Part shown: positions 16,813-25,955 of the stretch, piece by piece
Numbering within the stretch: the stretch's first letter is position 1
Layout of the letters: each line of letters starts with the position of its first letter
DNA from: Bdellovibrionales bacterium
GTDB taxonomy: Bacteria; Bdellovibrionota; Bdellovibrionia; Bdellovibrionales; Bdellovibrionaceae
Direction of reading: 5' to 3'
Assembly (NCBI GenBank): GCA_018266295.1
Contig: JAFEAQ010000004.1
Coordinates: forward strand, 682,001 to 746,000
Length of the DNA: 64,000 nucleotides
Made by a program: the position numbers and the translations under genes
Notes under the pieces: generated by a model
Database searches by the model: none
What the model saw: only the letters and a program-made list of their open reading frames with translations
What the model was told of the DNA's origin: nothing

Positions 16813-17474
16813 GTCTCTATATCAAGAATTTGCAGAAGTCGTTTAACCAAGGCGAAGACCGCGTGGCTGTATTGAAAGGCCTCACGGCAGATATTAAGAA
16901 TGGCGAGGTTGTGGCGATTGTCGGTCAATCCGGCAGTGGTAAATCCACGCTGCTGTCTTTGCTGGCGGGGCTTGATCAGGCCGATACAGGTGATGTTGTC
17001 GTGGATGGTGTGAACATTAGCACGATGACAGAGAAGCAAGTCACTGATTTCCGCGGGCAGAATATCGGTATCGTTTTTCAGCAGTATCATCTCGTTTCAC
17101 ACCTCACGGCGCTTGAGAACGTGATGCTGCCGATGGAAATTCTCGGTAAGCCCGATGCTGAAAAGCAAGCGACTGCGCTCTTGAAAGAAATGGGCCTTGA
17201 GCACCGCTTGCATCAGTTTCCCAGCCGTATGAGCGGTGGCGAATGTCAGCGGGTGGCGATTGCGCGGGCTCTGGCTGTGCGACCGAAGATCTTGCTTGCC
17301 GATGAACCAAGTGGAAACTTGGATATTCACACCGGCGATCGTGTGATGGAGATCTTCTTTGAAGCCGCGAAGAAATATCAAATTACCACGATCCTTGTAA
17401 CTCACAGTGAAGCCTTGGCAAAGCGCTGTCAGAGGACCTTGCGTCTTTCTGAAGGTCAGCTTGTGGAGGCCTAG
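16809..17474 (+). CDS. ybbA: ABC transporter ATP-binding protein, YbbA/LolD-like
   Basis: 221 residues. Walker A is GQSGSGKS at about 37-44, followed by a Q-loop FQQYHLV, signature MSGGECQRVAIARAL and Walker B ILLADEPSGNLD, with the switch His in VTHS. This is the MacB/LolD class that pairs with FtsX-type permeases. These mechanotransmission systems move lipoproteins or other envelope substrates without lipid-bilayer channels. It is coupled to tesA by a 4-base overlap and to the permease with no gap. Confidence 0.9.
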   Translation: MSLYIKNLQKSFNQGEDRVAVLKGLTADIKNGEVVAIVGQSGSGKSTLLSLLAGLDQADTGDVVVDGVNISTMTEKQVTDFRGQNIGIVFQQYHLVSHLTALENVMLPMEILGKPDAEKQATALLKEMGLEHRLHQFPSRMSGGECQRVAIARALAVRPKILLADEPSGNLDIHTGDRVMEIFFEAAKKYQITTILVTHSEALAKRCQRTLRLSEGQLVEA

Positions 17475-20024
17475 GTGTTTCTCCGTTGGATTCGCCGTGA
17501 GCTTCTGCGCAGCTGGAAGTTCGGCCTTTTTTTCATATTCAATCTCAGCCTGGGGCTGACGGGCTATGTTTCGCTCGAGGCGTTTAAAGTTTCTCTGCAA
17601 GACACTTTGAGTGCGAACTCAAAAGCGATCTTGTCAGCGGACGTGGCTGTGTCAGCGCGCCGCGAACTGACCGAGGCTGAAAAGAACGCGATGACTGCTG
17701 TCATGGCTCAAGACTCAACGATGAGTCAGACCTATGAGTTCTATGCAATGATGACTTCGGATAAGGGCTCGCGCCTGGTGATGGTCCGTGCGGTGGACGA
17801 TACTTATCCTTTGTATGGTACCGTGGGCTTGGCCTCGGGGGAAGAGATCCGCGGCGATTCTCCGAATAAAGAGATTTTAAAATCCATGACGGCTTGGGTT
17901 TATCCAGAGCTTGAAGCGCAGATCGGGTTGCATAAGGGCGATGAGATTCAGCTGGGGCAGTTGAAACTGAAAATTGCCGATGTCATTTCTAAAGATGGCA
18001 CGCAGACGTTCCGTGCGGCTTCGATTGCACCGCGGGTGTTTATTAATCGCGCATTGCTACCGCAGTCGGGGTTGATTCAGTTCGGCAGTACGTTCTCGGT
18101 GAATTACTTCTTTAAACTGAAGAATGAGGAATTCACCAATGATCGCAAGGCGGAGTTGCTGAAGGTTTTGAAAGATCCGGCGATTCAGATTGAAACTGCA
18201 AAGACTGCGAGCGAGGACTCCAGCCGCCAGCTCGGTTACTTGTCGGACTATCTTGGTTTGGTTGCGATCATTGCTTTATTCATGTCAGCGCTGGGTGCGG
18301 CCTACCTGTTCCGTCTTTTCATGACCCAAAGAATGCGTGAAGTGGCGATTTTGCGGAGCCTTGGTTTGCAGGCGACTCGTGCGGTGAGCCTCTATGCGGC
18401 TCAGGTGACGATTCTGGGGCTCTTGTCTTTGATTCCAACGGTGATTGTGTCTTCGTTAGTGCTGCCACTCTTAAGTGAGCTGCTCGCGAGTCTGACGCCG
18501 TTTAATTTGTATCCGAGCATGTCTTTGCGAGCGGTGTTGATGGCTTTGATTTTGGGTGTGATCGGCAGTTTTGTGATTTGCTTGCCGTTTTTGCTGAAGA
18601 TCCAAGACTTGAAACCATCGCGTTTGTTTGCGGAAGAGAAGTTTTCTTCTTCGATTGAAATTCAAAAGCCTTGGGTGTTCTTGCCGGGGATTGTGCTTTT
18701 CTGGTTGCTCGCGGTAGCTCAGTCGAATTCATTTAAAATCGGTTCAGTGTTCGTTGGTGCGTTCTTTGTTGTACTATTGATTCTATCGGCGACGGGGATG
18801 CTTTTGTTGATGGCATTGCGGGGCGCTGGAAGATTTAAAAATTGGGTGAATAAGTATTCTCTGCTGGGGCTTTCGCGCCGTCGTGCGAGCAGTTTGGCTA
18901 TCTTCATTGCGCTGGGGCTGGGCTCGTTACTGATTAACGTTCTTCCGCAATTAAAAGTGAGCCTGCAGAATGAATTTAAGACAGAATCGGTGTCGAAGAT
19001 TCCGAGCCTTTTCATGTTTGATATTCAAGATGATCAAGTCGAGCCAGTAAAAGAATTTCTGAGGCAACAGGATATTTCCAGCATCGGATTTTCTCCGCTG
19101 GTCCGTGCACGTATCTTAAAGGTGAATGGTCAAGAGTTTGAGCGTAAGGCTGAAGACGGTGGTTTTACTACGCGTGAGCAAGAGGCCGAAGCTCGGTTCC
19201 GTAATCGTGGTGTAAATCTGTCTTATCGCGAAGGTGTCAGCGAATCCGAAACCATCGTTGAAGGCCGGCCGCTAGCTCCGATGTTTGATCCGTCGAAGCA
19301 GAAATATGCCGAACTTTCGGTTGAAGCTAAGTACGCCGATCGTTTAGGCATTAAAATCGGCGATGTCCTGCAATTCGATGTTCAAGGAGTTGAGATCGAC
19401 GGGCAGGTGGTCAACTTACGCAAAGTGAAATGGACCAGCTTTCAGCCGAACTTCTTCGTGATCATGCAAAACGGAGTTTTGAATGATGCGCCGAAGACCT
19501 TCATTACGGCGTTGCCGAAAATGCCTGAAGCGAAAAAAGAGCAAATGCAGATGGAGCTCGCAAAGCGCTTCTCGAATGTGTCTATCGTAGATGTGCAAAG
19601 GACTGTGAATGAGGTTCTTAAGATCGCTGATCAAATGAGCTGGTCGCTGGAACTCATGGCGGGCTTGGCATTATTTACCGGCTACGTGGTGCTTTACTCC
19701 ATCGTTAGTGGTCAGGTGCGCCTGCGCCGTTGGGAGCTCAATATGCTCAAGGTCGTGGGAGCTAAATTCGGTGCGGTTTCACGCTATCTGGTGCTGGAGT
19801 TTGTGACTCTGGCCTTGGGCGCGGGGATCATGGGGGCTGGACTCAGCGTGGTCGTCAGCTACTTTATTTCGTACTATGTATTTGAGGGAAGCTTCGTATT
19901 TAACTGGGTGTGGCCGGTGTTTACGGCCCTCGGAGTGTGCGTCCTGAGCGCGCTCATTGCATATTTTGCCAGCCGCCGAGTAGTGAATGAAAGTCCTCTT
20001 GTGATTTTGCAGGAAGAGCGCTAA
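17475..20024 (+). CDS. ybbP: FtsX-domain ABC permease, YbbP-like
   Basis: 849 residues starting with GTG directly after the ybbA stop, with TGGAGG upstream. It has the ten-helix plan of YbbP: one N-terminal helix, a periplasmic domain, a helix cluster near residues 255-390 (LSDYLGLVAIIALFMSALGAAYLF), central helices, a second periplasmic domain and a final FtsX triple helix with LRRWELNMLKVVGA. It forms a complex with the ATPase. The substrate is unknown; the pairing with a TesA-like lipase suggests lipid or lipopeptide handling. Confidence 0.9.
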   Translation: MFLRWIRRELLRSWKFGLFFIFNLSLGLTGYVSLEAFKVSLQDTLSANSKAILSADVAVSARRELTEAEKNAMTAVMAQDSTMSQTYEFYAMMTSDKGSRLVMVRAVDDTYPLYGTVGLASGEEIRGDSPNKEILKSMTAWVYPELEAQIGLHKGDEIQLGQLKLKIADVISKDGTQTFRAASIAPRVFINRALLPQSGLIQFGSTFSVNYFFKLKNEEFTNDRKAELLKVLKDPAIQIETAKTASEDSSRQLGYLSDYLGLVAIIALFMSALGAAYLFRLFMTQRMREVAILRSLGLQATRAVSLYAAQVTILGLLSLIPTVIVSSLVLPLLSELLASLTPFNLYPSMSLRAVLMALILGVIGSFVICLPFLLKIQDLKPSRLFAEEKFSSSIEIQKPWVFLPGIVLFWLLAVAQSNSFKIGSVFVGAFFVVLLILSATGMLLLMALRGAGRFKNWVNKYSLLGLSRRRASSLAIFIALGLGSLLINVLPQLKVSLQNEFKTESVSKIPSLFMFDIQDDQVEPVKEFLRQQDISSIGFSPLVRARILKVNGQEFERKAEDGGFTTREQEAEARFRNRGVNLSYREGVSESETIVEGRPLAPMFDPSKQKYAELSVEAKYADRLGIKIGDVLQFDVQGVEIDGQVVNLRKVKWTSFQPNFFVIMQNGVLNDAPKTFITALPKMPEAKKEQMQMELAKRFSNVSIVDVQRTVNEVLKIADQMSWSLELMAGLALFTGYVVLYSIVSGQVRLRRWELNMLKVVGAKFGAVSRYLVLEFVTLALGAGIMGAGLSVVVSYFISYYVFEGSFVFNWVWPVFTALGVCVLSALIAYFASRRVVNESPLVILQEER

Positions 20025-20033
20025 CTACTTGTT

Positions 20034-21032
20034 ATGAACGCTGAAATCCAAAAAGCCGTAGAACTGCTCGCAAAGGGTCAGGTCGTGGGAATGCCCACGG
20101 AAACTGTCTATGGCTTGGCTGCGCGCATAGATCTGCCGGCGGGGATCGAAGCGATCTTTAAAACCAAAGAGCGTCCATTCTTTGATCCGCTGATTGTGCA
20201 TGTCTCTGATCTCAAGCAAGTTACAGAAATCACTTCGAGCTTTTCGCCGCTTGCACGCGCTTTGGCGGAAAAATTCTGGCCAGGGCCGCTCACGATGATT
20301 TTGCCAAAAAGTGCAAAAGTGAATCCGATGATCACTTCAGGTTTGGATTCTGTCGGTGTGCGTATGCCGGCGCATCCTGTGGCGCAGGAGCTGATCCGCA
20401 CGGTGGGAGTTCCGCTCGCGGCTCCGAGTGCAAACAAGTTTGGTAAAACAAGCCCCACATCGGCTTCTCATGTCCGCCAGGAATTTCAGAAAGAAAATGT
20501 TTTCGTCCTCGAAGGTGGCGAAAGTGAAATAGGGATTGAGTCGACAGTTTTGTTGGTGAAAGACGATGGCAAGCTTTCGATTTTACGCAAAGGTCATGTG
20601 CTGAAATCTGATATCGAAGAATATCTTCATACGAAAGGTCTTGCGTTTGAGTTCGTTGAGACTGTCGATAAGAAAGAATCTCCGGGGCATATGAAGCATC
20701 ACTACATGCCGCCCGTGCCGTTGATTCTTTGCCTGGATCCGAAGAAAACAGAGAGCGAGATCAAGGCTCTGGTTCAAACAAGACTTGCGGAACTTCCGGA
20801 TACAATTGAAGAAGTAAAAATCATCAAGCCCGCGGGAGCGATTCAGAAAATGGCTCGCATGCAGCTTTCGGCTGATCCGGTTCTGGCGACGAGAAGTTTC
20901 TATTCTCAATTGCGCGAGCTTGCGGCGCAAAAGCCGGATTGTATTTTATTGTATAAAGAGCCTTCACACTCTGGGGAGCGTTGGGAAAGTCTCTACGATC
21001 GTATCAATAAAGCGGCGAGCTTAATTCTGTAA
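20034..21032 (+). CDS. sua5: Threonylcarbamoyl-AMP synthase, Sua5 type
   Basis: 332 residues. The YrdC domain is residues 1-190, with MPTETVYGLAA and KERPFFDPLIVH at the active site. The linker SPGHMKHHYMPP and a ~120-residue C-terminal Sua5 domain follow. The enzyme makes threonylcarbamoyl-AMP from Thr, bicarbonate and ATP for the tRNA t6A37 modification. It begins 9 bases after ybbP and may share its transcript. The last 12 bases overlap the convergent tetR stop. Confidence 0.93.
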   Translation: MNAEIQKAVELLAKGQVVGMPTETVYGLAARIDLPAGIEAIFKTKERPFFDPLIVHVSDLKQVTEITSSFSPLARALAEKFWPGPLTMILPKSAKVNPMITSGLDSVGVRMPAHPVAQELIRTVGVPLAAPSANKFGKTSPTSASHVRQEFQKENVFVLEGGESEIGIESTVLLVKDDGKLSILRKGHVLKSDIEEYLHTKGLAFEFVETVDKKESPGHMKHHYMPPVPLILCLDPKKTESEIKALVQTRLAELPDTIEEVKIIKPAGAIQKMARMQLSADPVLATRSFYSQLRELAAQKPDCILLYKEPSHSGERWESLYDRINKAASLIL

Positions 21033-21755
21033 CAGCTGCTGAATTTCAGCGTTCCAGGCCTTCGGTTTGAAGTGCTTCTTAATCACAGAATCCTTCACGC
21101 CTAGACCTCTGAGAGCAAATACGGACATTCTTTCAAGATAGTCTTTTTCATCCGCATGAAGCTGCGGCAGATGCCTTTTGCCGACAAGATTAAAGAGTGA
21201 CCCACCGACCATAAGTTCGTAAGCAACCCATAGATCTTTTGAATCAGCGGTGCTGACTTCGAGGTCGCCACTTTTCAGAGCGGCTTTATAGTTCTTCTGC
21301 CAATCCTCAAAAAGACTGCCGATGCAATCTTTCAAAACAGTCGTCAGAAAGCGTCCGTCTTCCAAAAAGCTATAACCTGTCAGGCGAACAATATTCAAAG
21401 TGTCTCGCGAAGGTTCTGTGTCGCCTGGTAGTTTGTAAATCGCAATGATGGACGTAATCATATAGACAAAGAAACAGAGCGTTTCAGTAGAAACTTCCCG
21501 GCGGGCGAGAGCTTTCTTTGCCATGGTCGTATCACCTTTACAAAGAGTGTGTAGCTCGTTGTAGAGAGCTTCTTTGGTTGCAAAATGCTGATAAAGAACA
21601 GGTTCACTGACTTCACAGGCCTTTGCTATTTCTTTTGTCGTGACTCCGTGGATGCCTTTTTCAGCAAAAAGGGTCCCGGCCTTAAGAATAATCATCTGGC
21701 GGCGCTCTGCAGAGCTGAGGCGAATTTGGGGCTTCTTGGGCTTTTTTCCTGCCAT
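21021..21755 (-). CDS. TetR-family transcriptional regulator
   Basis: About 244 residues. The N-terminal HTH covers roughly residues 15-65 (ILKAGTLFAEKGIHGVTTKEIAKACEVSEPVLYQHFATKEALYNEL), and the ligand domain is all-helical. I chose the ATG at 21755 (MAGKKPKK), the usual spacing before the HTH; an ATG at 21782 is also open and neither has a clear ribosome site. The gene is divergent from the cytochrome c/MFS genes, with a perfect palindrome between them, so it most likely represses both its own and their transcription. Confidence 0.88.
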   Translation of the reverse strand: MAGKKPKKPQIRLSSAERRQMIILKAGTLFAEKGIHGVTTKEIAKACEVSEPVLYQHFATKEALYNELHTLCKGDTTMAKKALARREVSTETLCFFVYMITSIIAIYKLPGDTEPSRDTLNIVRLTGYSFLEDGRFLTTVLKDCIGSLFEDWQKNYKAALKSGDLEVSTADSKDLWVAYELMVGGSLFNLVGKRHLPQLHADEKDYLERMSVFALRGLGVKDSVIKKHFKPKAWNAEIQQLLQN

Positions 21756-21799
21756 AGGAAGGTACAGTAATCTAAAATTCATTGACCCGCAATCACAAA

Positions 21800-21833
21800 T
21801 TAGTGTTTACTAGTTTAAATTAGTAAACACTAA
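21800..21833. promoter_or_regulatory. TetR operator palindrome
   Basis: Perfect 13-base inverted repeat, TTAGTGTTTACTA and TAGTAAACACTAA, with an 8-base AT-rich centre. It is the only long palindrome between the tetR and cytochrome c starts, and its size and symmetry fit a site for one or two TetR dimers. Confidence 0.75.
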
Positions 21834-21866
21834 CTTATCAAATTTCAACTTAGAAAGAGAGTTGCC

Positions 21867-22772
21867 ATGTTTAAACGGGTTTTAAAGTGGATTGGAGTCT
21901 TTATCATCATCGTTGTGGCCATTGGGGCCGGAGTTTTCCTCAGAGCACAAAGCAAATTTAGCTCTACGGCGGAACTCACTTTGGAAGATCCTACTTTAAA
22001 ACTCGCGGCGACTCCGGCGCCGGATTGGATCAAAGAAGGGGAGCGAGTTGCTAAAATGAAGGGTTGCTTTGATTGCCATGGTAAAGACCTCGGCGGCAAT
22101 GTGTTCGTCAATGACCCGGCCATCGGACTTTTTGCCGGCCCTAATTTAACCACAGGCAAAGGCGGTGTTGGTGCGAACTACACTGACGAAGACTGGATTC
22201 GCAGTATTCGTTTCGGCCGTGGACCTCAGAAACACTATTTAAAGTTCATGCCTTCTCAAGAGTTCGCATTCTTGACGGATGAAGACCTTGGGAAACTTAT
22301 CACTTACTTAAAGAGCATCCCTGCGGTGGATCGTGATGTGGAGGCAGTTCAAGTGGGCCCGATGGCTAAGATTCTCTACTCTTTTGGAAAGATGCCTCTT
22401 TTGTTCTCGGGCGAGAATGTGGATCCAAAATCCACAGTTCCGGTAAGTCTCAAAGCAAGCGAAGCTCCGGAGTATGGAAAGTACCTCGCTGCAAGCTGCG
22501 TCGGTTGTCATCATCCTAACTTTGGCGGCGGCAAAATTCCAGGCGTTCCGCCAAGCTGGCCAAAATCGGCAAATCTCACAGTCAAAGGGAATATTTCTAA
22601 ATGGAGTTTTGCTGACTTCCAGAAGACGGCTTCGACGGGCATCACTCCCGAGGGGAAAAACTTGAATCCGCAATTTATGCCATGGCCTGCAATGGCGGCA
22701 ATGAATGAGACCGAGTTAAAAGCTCTTTACAACTTTCTAAAGTCCTTGCCGGAGGCCTCTGAGAATCTGTAG
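21867..22772 (+). CDS. Membrane-anchored dihaem cytochrome c
   Basis: 301 residues with an N-terminal membrane helix (7-26) and two haem-binding motifs, CFDCH at 67-71 and CVGCH at 211-215, each in its own class I cytochrome domain (distal Met candidates in KFMPS and QFMPWP). It resembles the cytochrome subunit of periplasmic alcohol or aldehyde dehydrogenases, but no dehydrogenase is adjacent. AGAGAG precedes the ATG. It is probably under control of the TetR palindrome 34 bases upstream and is followed by the MFS gene after 9 bases. Confidence 0.9.
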   Translation: MFKRVLKWIGVFIIIVVAIGAGVFLRAQSKFSSTAELTLEDPTLKLAATPAPDWIKEGERVAKMKGCFDCHGKDLGGNVFVNDPAIGLFAGPNLTTGKGGVGANYTDEDWIRSIRFGRGPQKHYLKFMPSQEFAFLTDEDLGKLITYLKSIPAVDRDVEAVQVGPMAKILYSFGKMPLLFSGENVDPKSTVPVSLKASEAPEYGKYLAASCVGCHHPNFGGGKIPGVPPSWPKSANLTVKGNISKWSFADFQKTASTGITPEGKNLNPQFMPWPAMAAMNETELKALYNFLKSLPEASENL

Positions 22773-22781
22773 ATTAGGTGC

Positions 22782-24005
22782 ATGCTCCAAGATTTCAAAA
22801 AGCTGATGACCGCGCGTTTTCTATTCACCTTCGCTGTGCAAATGCAGGCGGTCATTCTTGGTTGGCGCATGTACGAATTGATGCAAGATCCTTTGGCCCT
22901 CGGGATGATTGGACTTGTTGAAGCGGTACCGGCAATTGGGCTTGCGCTCTATGCCGGTTACCTGACGGACCGAAGTCGCCCCCTCAGAGTTTATCAAGGG
23001 GTTCTCGCCCTGAGTTTATTATCTGGTCTCATGGTTTTGGTTTCACAATTTCATCCGACGTTCTTTAGTACAAATTTTCAAGCAGGGGCGTTGTATACAG
23101 CGTCGTTCTTAACAGGCGCAGCCCGAGCGTTTTCACAGCCGGCGATCTTTGCATTTGTTCCGCGGATCGTGGACCGTGCAGATCTTCCGAGAGCAACGGC
23201 TTGGTCCAGCACGGCGATGCAGGTGGCACGTATCGCGGGCCCGGCGGCCGGCGGTTTATTGTATGGCTTTGTCGGAATGATCACTACTTCTTGGCTAGTC
23301 GTGGTGCTTTTAATGGCGGGCTTTGCAGCGCTATTCACAATTAAATCAAATCCAGAACCACTGCCACCAAATGGCAAGCATAGATCTCGCAAAGAAGAGC
23401 TTTTATCCGGCGCAAAATTCGTATTCACGCATCCGATTTTATTGCCGGCGTTATCACTTGATATGATTTCAGTTCTTTTCGGCGGGGTGACGGCGTTACT
23501 GCCAATATTTGCGAAAGAGATTCTGATGATCGGCCCGAAAGGACTCGGCGCTTTGAGAGCCGCTCCGGCCATTGGTGCAACCGTGATGAGTTTTGCTTTG
23601 ACGAAATTCGATGTTAGTCGCAAAGCCGGTCCGTGGTTATTTACCGCTGTCACGGGCTTCGGTGCTTGTATCTTAGCTTTTGGTCTGAGCCGTGATTTTT
23701 ATGTGTCTTTGGTTGCCTTAGGTCTTAGTGGCGCTTTTGATAGTATCAGTATGGTGGTTCGCTCTTCAGCGGTTCAGTTGGCTTCGCCGGATGATATGCG
23801 CGGCAAGATTTCTGCGGTGAATTCTATCTTTATTGGCTCATCCAATGAGATTGGTGAGTTCGAGTCGGGCGTTGCGGCTCGTTTGCTCGGGACGGTTCCG
23901 TCTGTTGTCTTCGGAGGAACCATGTGCTTGTTGACCGCGGTGATTATTGCATTCATCTCACCAACTCTGCGCCGAATGGATCTGACGAAAATCAAAGCTT
24001 CGTAA
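22782..24005 (+). CDS. MFS transporter (EntS-like MFS_3 family)
   Basis: 407 residues with about 12 helices. It contains GWRMYEL in the first helix and GYLTDRSRPLRVY in the loop 2/3 A-motif position; the ARAFSQPAIFAFVPRIVDR and AVQLASPDDMRGKISAVN blocks are typical of the EntS/MFS_3 exporter group. The substrate is unknown. It is cotranscribed with the cytochrome gene and likely TetR-controlled, consistent with an efflux response. Confidence 0.85.
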   Translation: MLQDFKKLMTARFLFTFAVQMQAVILGWRMYELMQDPLALGMIGLVEAVPAIGLALYAGYLTDRSRPLRVYQGVLALSLLSGLMVLVSQFHPTFFSTNFQAGALYTASFLTGAARAFSQPAIFAFVPRIVDRADLPRATAWSSTAMQVARIAGPAAGGLLYGFVGMITTSWLVVVLLMAGFAALFTIKSNPEPLPPNGKHRSRKEELLSGAKFVFTHPILLPALSLDMISVLFGGVTALLPIFAKEILMIGPKGLGALRAAPAIGATVMSFALTKFDVSRKAGPWLFTAVTGFGACILAFGLSRDFYVSLVALGLSGAFDSISMVVRSSAVQLASPDDMRGKISAVNSIFIGSSNEIGEFESGVAARLLGTVPSVVFGGTMCLLTAVIIAFISPTLRRMDLTKIKAS

Positions 24006-24015
24006 AAGAAGCGGT

Positions 24016-25233
24016 TTAGTATCTCTGAACGAAATGCACAGTGGTTTGCGAATTCGGCGCTTGAAATGGGACATCTTTGCCGGTGGCGGTTACGACAATA
24101 GTATCGGTGAGTGAAATCCAGCTCGGCAGAAAGCGCACAAAACGATATGTTTTGAGATCTTCTCGCCCGCGCTGATCGGTTTCCATCACGGATTGATTGA
24201 CGGTGTTGTCTACGTTGTCTCCCTCTTTCCACATGGTTTTCCCGATCCACATGCCAGCAGCCACCGGATAAGCGAGAGCCTCGCCAGAACCTGAAGCGGA
24301 TGATAAAATGTAAACGCCTGCGGCAATAACTGCGGCCGCCACGGCAACTCCGGCGACTCGAATGGTTGTTGAGGTGACAGTGCCGAGAGTCTTTTGTCCG
24401 CCTTTACTAAGCTGAATGCCGTAGTACTGACTCATGTAATTTGATTTTGAAATCTTATCGCGGATCGCGGAGTTTCGTTCTTGGTGACGACGATACCATG
24501 GCAGTGTCGAGAATGTGATATCAAGAGCGGGTTCAGAATCCTTTTCATCAAATGTCGGCTGCGGATTGCCGAACTCCCATGTTACCTGCGGACCGGTGCC
24601 ATCAAACGCGAGGCTCAGCACTTTGGGTGGTGTCGTGCCTTTAAGGAGTGGTAGGATATCTGGATCTCTTGTCATCTCATAAGCCCGGCGCAGATCGACT
24701 TGAGCCTCATTCCATTCTCCGAGGGCGGCCCACAGAGCGGCGATCCAGATTCTGAGTGCGGGGTCGTCGAAATGTTTTTGATCCATTCGGAAAAAGTTTT
24801 CTAGGAAGTACGAAGCTTGCTTTACTTCAACCCGAGCTTCGCTCCATTTTTCAGCCCGCATATAGTACATGGCACTAATAATGTGCGCGAGAATGATTTC
24901 ATGTTCGGCGGGAATATAGCCCTCTTCACTCTCGCTCATGAAAAAGTACTCAGCTTCACGACTGATGCTGATGTACCTACGGTCTTCAAGTGTTTTCGTT
25001 TGCTTCTGCAGAGCTGAGGGGTCTTTGCCGTCGGCCCAAAAGCCAAGCCAGGATTTTTCAACCGATGTGACAAAACCTCCTTGTTCTTTTGTTGGAAACT
25101 CTTCGAGAGATTTCTGAGGATTTGAAAATTTGAAAGCAGCTTCAGAGTATTTGTATTCGGAATCACGAATCACTTGCGAGCTTGAGCACGCCGACAGCAG
25201 AGCTAGTAAAAAGAGAGCATAAAGAGCTTTCAT
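24016..25233 (-). CDS. Lipoprotein with helical repeats and hydrophobic segment
   Basis: 405 residues. MKALYALFLLALLSAC ends in a lipobox (LSAC), followed by Ser-rich residues. Residues ~100-220 are helical with TPR-like spacing (AEKWSEARVEVKQA, LGEWNEAQVDLRRAYEM). Residues ~280-320 are Ala/Gly/Val-rich and could insert into a membrane. The C-terminus is beta-rich. Domain order resembles lipoproteins described with COG3014-like names, but I cannot confirm that. It is convergent with the MFS gene. Confidence 0.75.
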   Translation of the reverse strand: MKALYALFLLALLSACSSSQVIRDSEYKYSEAAFKFSNPQKSLEEFPTKEQGGFVTSVEKSWLGFWADGKDPSALQKQTKTLEDRRYISISREAEYFFMSESEEGYIPAEHEIILAHIISAMYYMRAEKWSEARVEVKQASYFLENFFRMDQKHFDDPALRIWIAALWAALGEWNEAQVDLRRAYEMTRDPDILPLLKGTTPPKVLSLAFDGTGPQVTWEFGNPQPTFDEKDSEPALDITFSTLPWYRRHQERNSAIRDKISKSNYMSQYYGIQLSKGGQKTLGTVTSTTIRVAGVAVAAAVIAAGVYILSSASGSGEALAYPVAAGMWIGKTMWKEGDNVDNTVNQSVMETDQRGREDLKTYRFVRFLPSWISLTDTIVVTATGKDVPFQAPNSQTTVHFVQRY

Positions 25234-25515
25234 GATCTCAAACTAGCTAAGGCGAGGAGGTGGAACAAGGACAGAAAAGATAGAGTCAGTGACAAAGTAA
25301 AAAAAAGGGCCGGTTTCTTTACCTCATGAATCAGTTATTTCTAACCTCAACATTACCAGGAAAGTTACCGGCTTGGGTTTAGTATGGGTTTCCGGTATCG
25401 TAGTAGTTCGACGATAAGATGGTGCTTTTGCGAACGCTGCTAAACATTTCTCACGGCGCGGTGTTGTTACAAGTATCAGTAATTACAGGTTATTTTTGTC
25501 TATTTTACTTTGTCT

Positions 25516-25529
25516 ACTACAAACGTAGT
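25516..25529. promoter_or_regulatory. BlaI-type operator half-sites (imperfect box)
   Basis: ACTAC-AAAC-GTAGT, an inverted repeat that shares the TACTAC/GTAGTA core of BlaI/MecI boxes. It touches the first base of the TTGACA -35 hexamer. Confidence 0.55.
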
Positions 25530-25556
25530 TGACAATTACTACCGCGGTAGTAGGAT
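25529..25556 (+). promoter_or_regulatory. Promoter of the BlaI/M56 operon
   Basis: Perfect -35 TTGACA (25529-25534), 16-base spacer, TAGGAT (25551-25556). The expected start site coincides with the ATG at 25563, so the transcript may be leaderless. Confidence 0.6.
25537..25552. promoter_or_regulatory. BlaI-type operator (perfect 16-bp palindrome)
   Basis: TACTACCGCGGTAGTA fills the spacer between the -35 and -10 hexamers of the repressor's own promoter, as expected for autorepression by a BlaI/MecI-type dimer. Confidence 0.8.
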
Positions 25557-25562
25557 TTTTTC

Positions 25563-25952
25563 ATGGCAAATAAACTCCTTGAAGTCGGCCCATTAGAACT
25601 CGAAGTCCTCGGCATCTTAAATACCGCGGGAGAGCAATCCGTGAGTGACATTCAAACTCACTTGAAAAACTCTGGCCACGATTTGGCCTATACAACTGTG
25701 ATGACGGTGCTTGTGCGGTTGTATAATAAAGATCTTGTGACTCGTAAAAAAGACGGACGTTTGTTCCTGTATGCAGCGGCGAAAAAGAAAGACTCTTCGG
25801 CTCAGTCCATTTTCGAAAAAGTGAAGAACTCATTGTTTCGCTCAGAGCGTCTGACGCCGATTTTAAGTTTGCTTGATAACGAAGACGATTTAACGCGTGA
25901 AGAACTCGAAGAGCTTAAAAAAGCTGTCGAGCAAAGACTGAAGAGGACTTAA
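25563..25952 (+). CDS. BlaI/MecI/CopY-family transcriptional repressor
   Basis: 129 residues. A winged helix covers residues 7-75 (LGPLELEVLGILNTAG, then YTTVMTVLVRLYNKDLV, the recognition region). The dimerisation helix contains the sites where the partner protease normally cleaves. BlaI-family proteins repress genes until a membrane metalloprotease inactivates them. It is 3 bases upstream of the M56 protease gene. Palindromes with the family's TACTAC/GTAGTA core lie at its own promoter and at 27095. Confidence 0.92.
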   Translation: MANKLLEVGPLELEVLGILNTAGEQSVSDIQTHLKNSGHDLAYTTVMTVLVRLYNKDLVTRKKDGRLFLYAAAKKKDSSAQSIFEKVKNSLFRSERLTPILSLLDNEDDLTREELEELKKAVEQRLKRT

Positions 25953-25955
25953 AGC

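Larger units (their letters stand above)
25234..25562. other. Regulatory intergenic region before the BlaI-type repressor gene
   Basis: 329 bases without a gene. The left two thirds shows no recognisable element. The right end holds two repressor-type inverted repeats and a promoter (listed separately). Confidence 0.5.
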
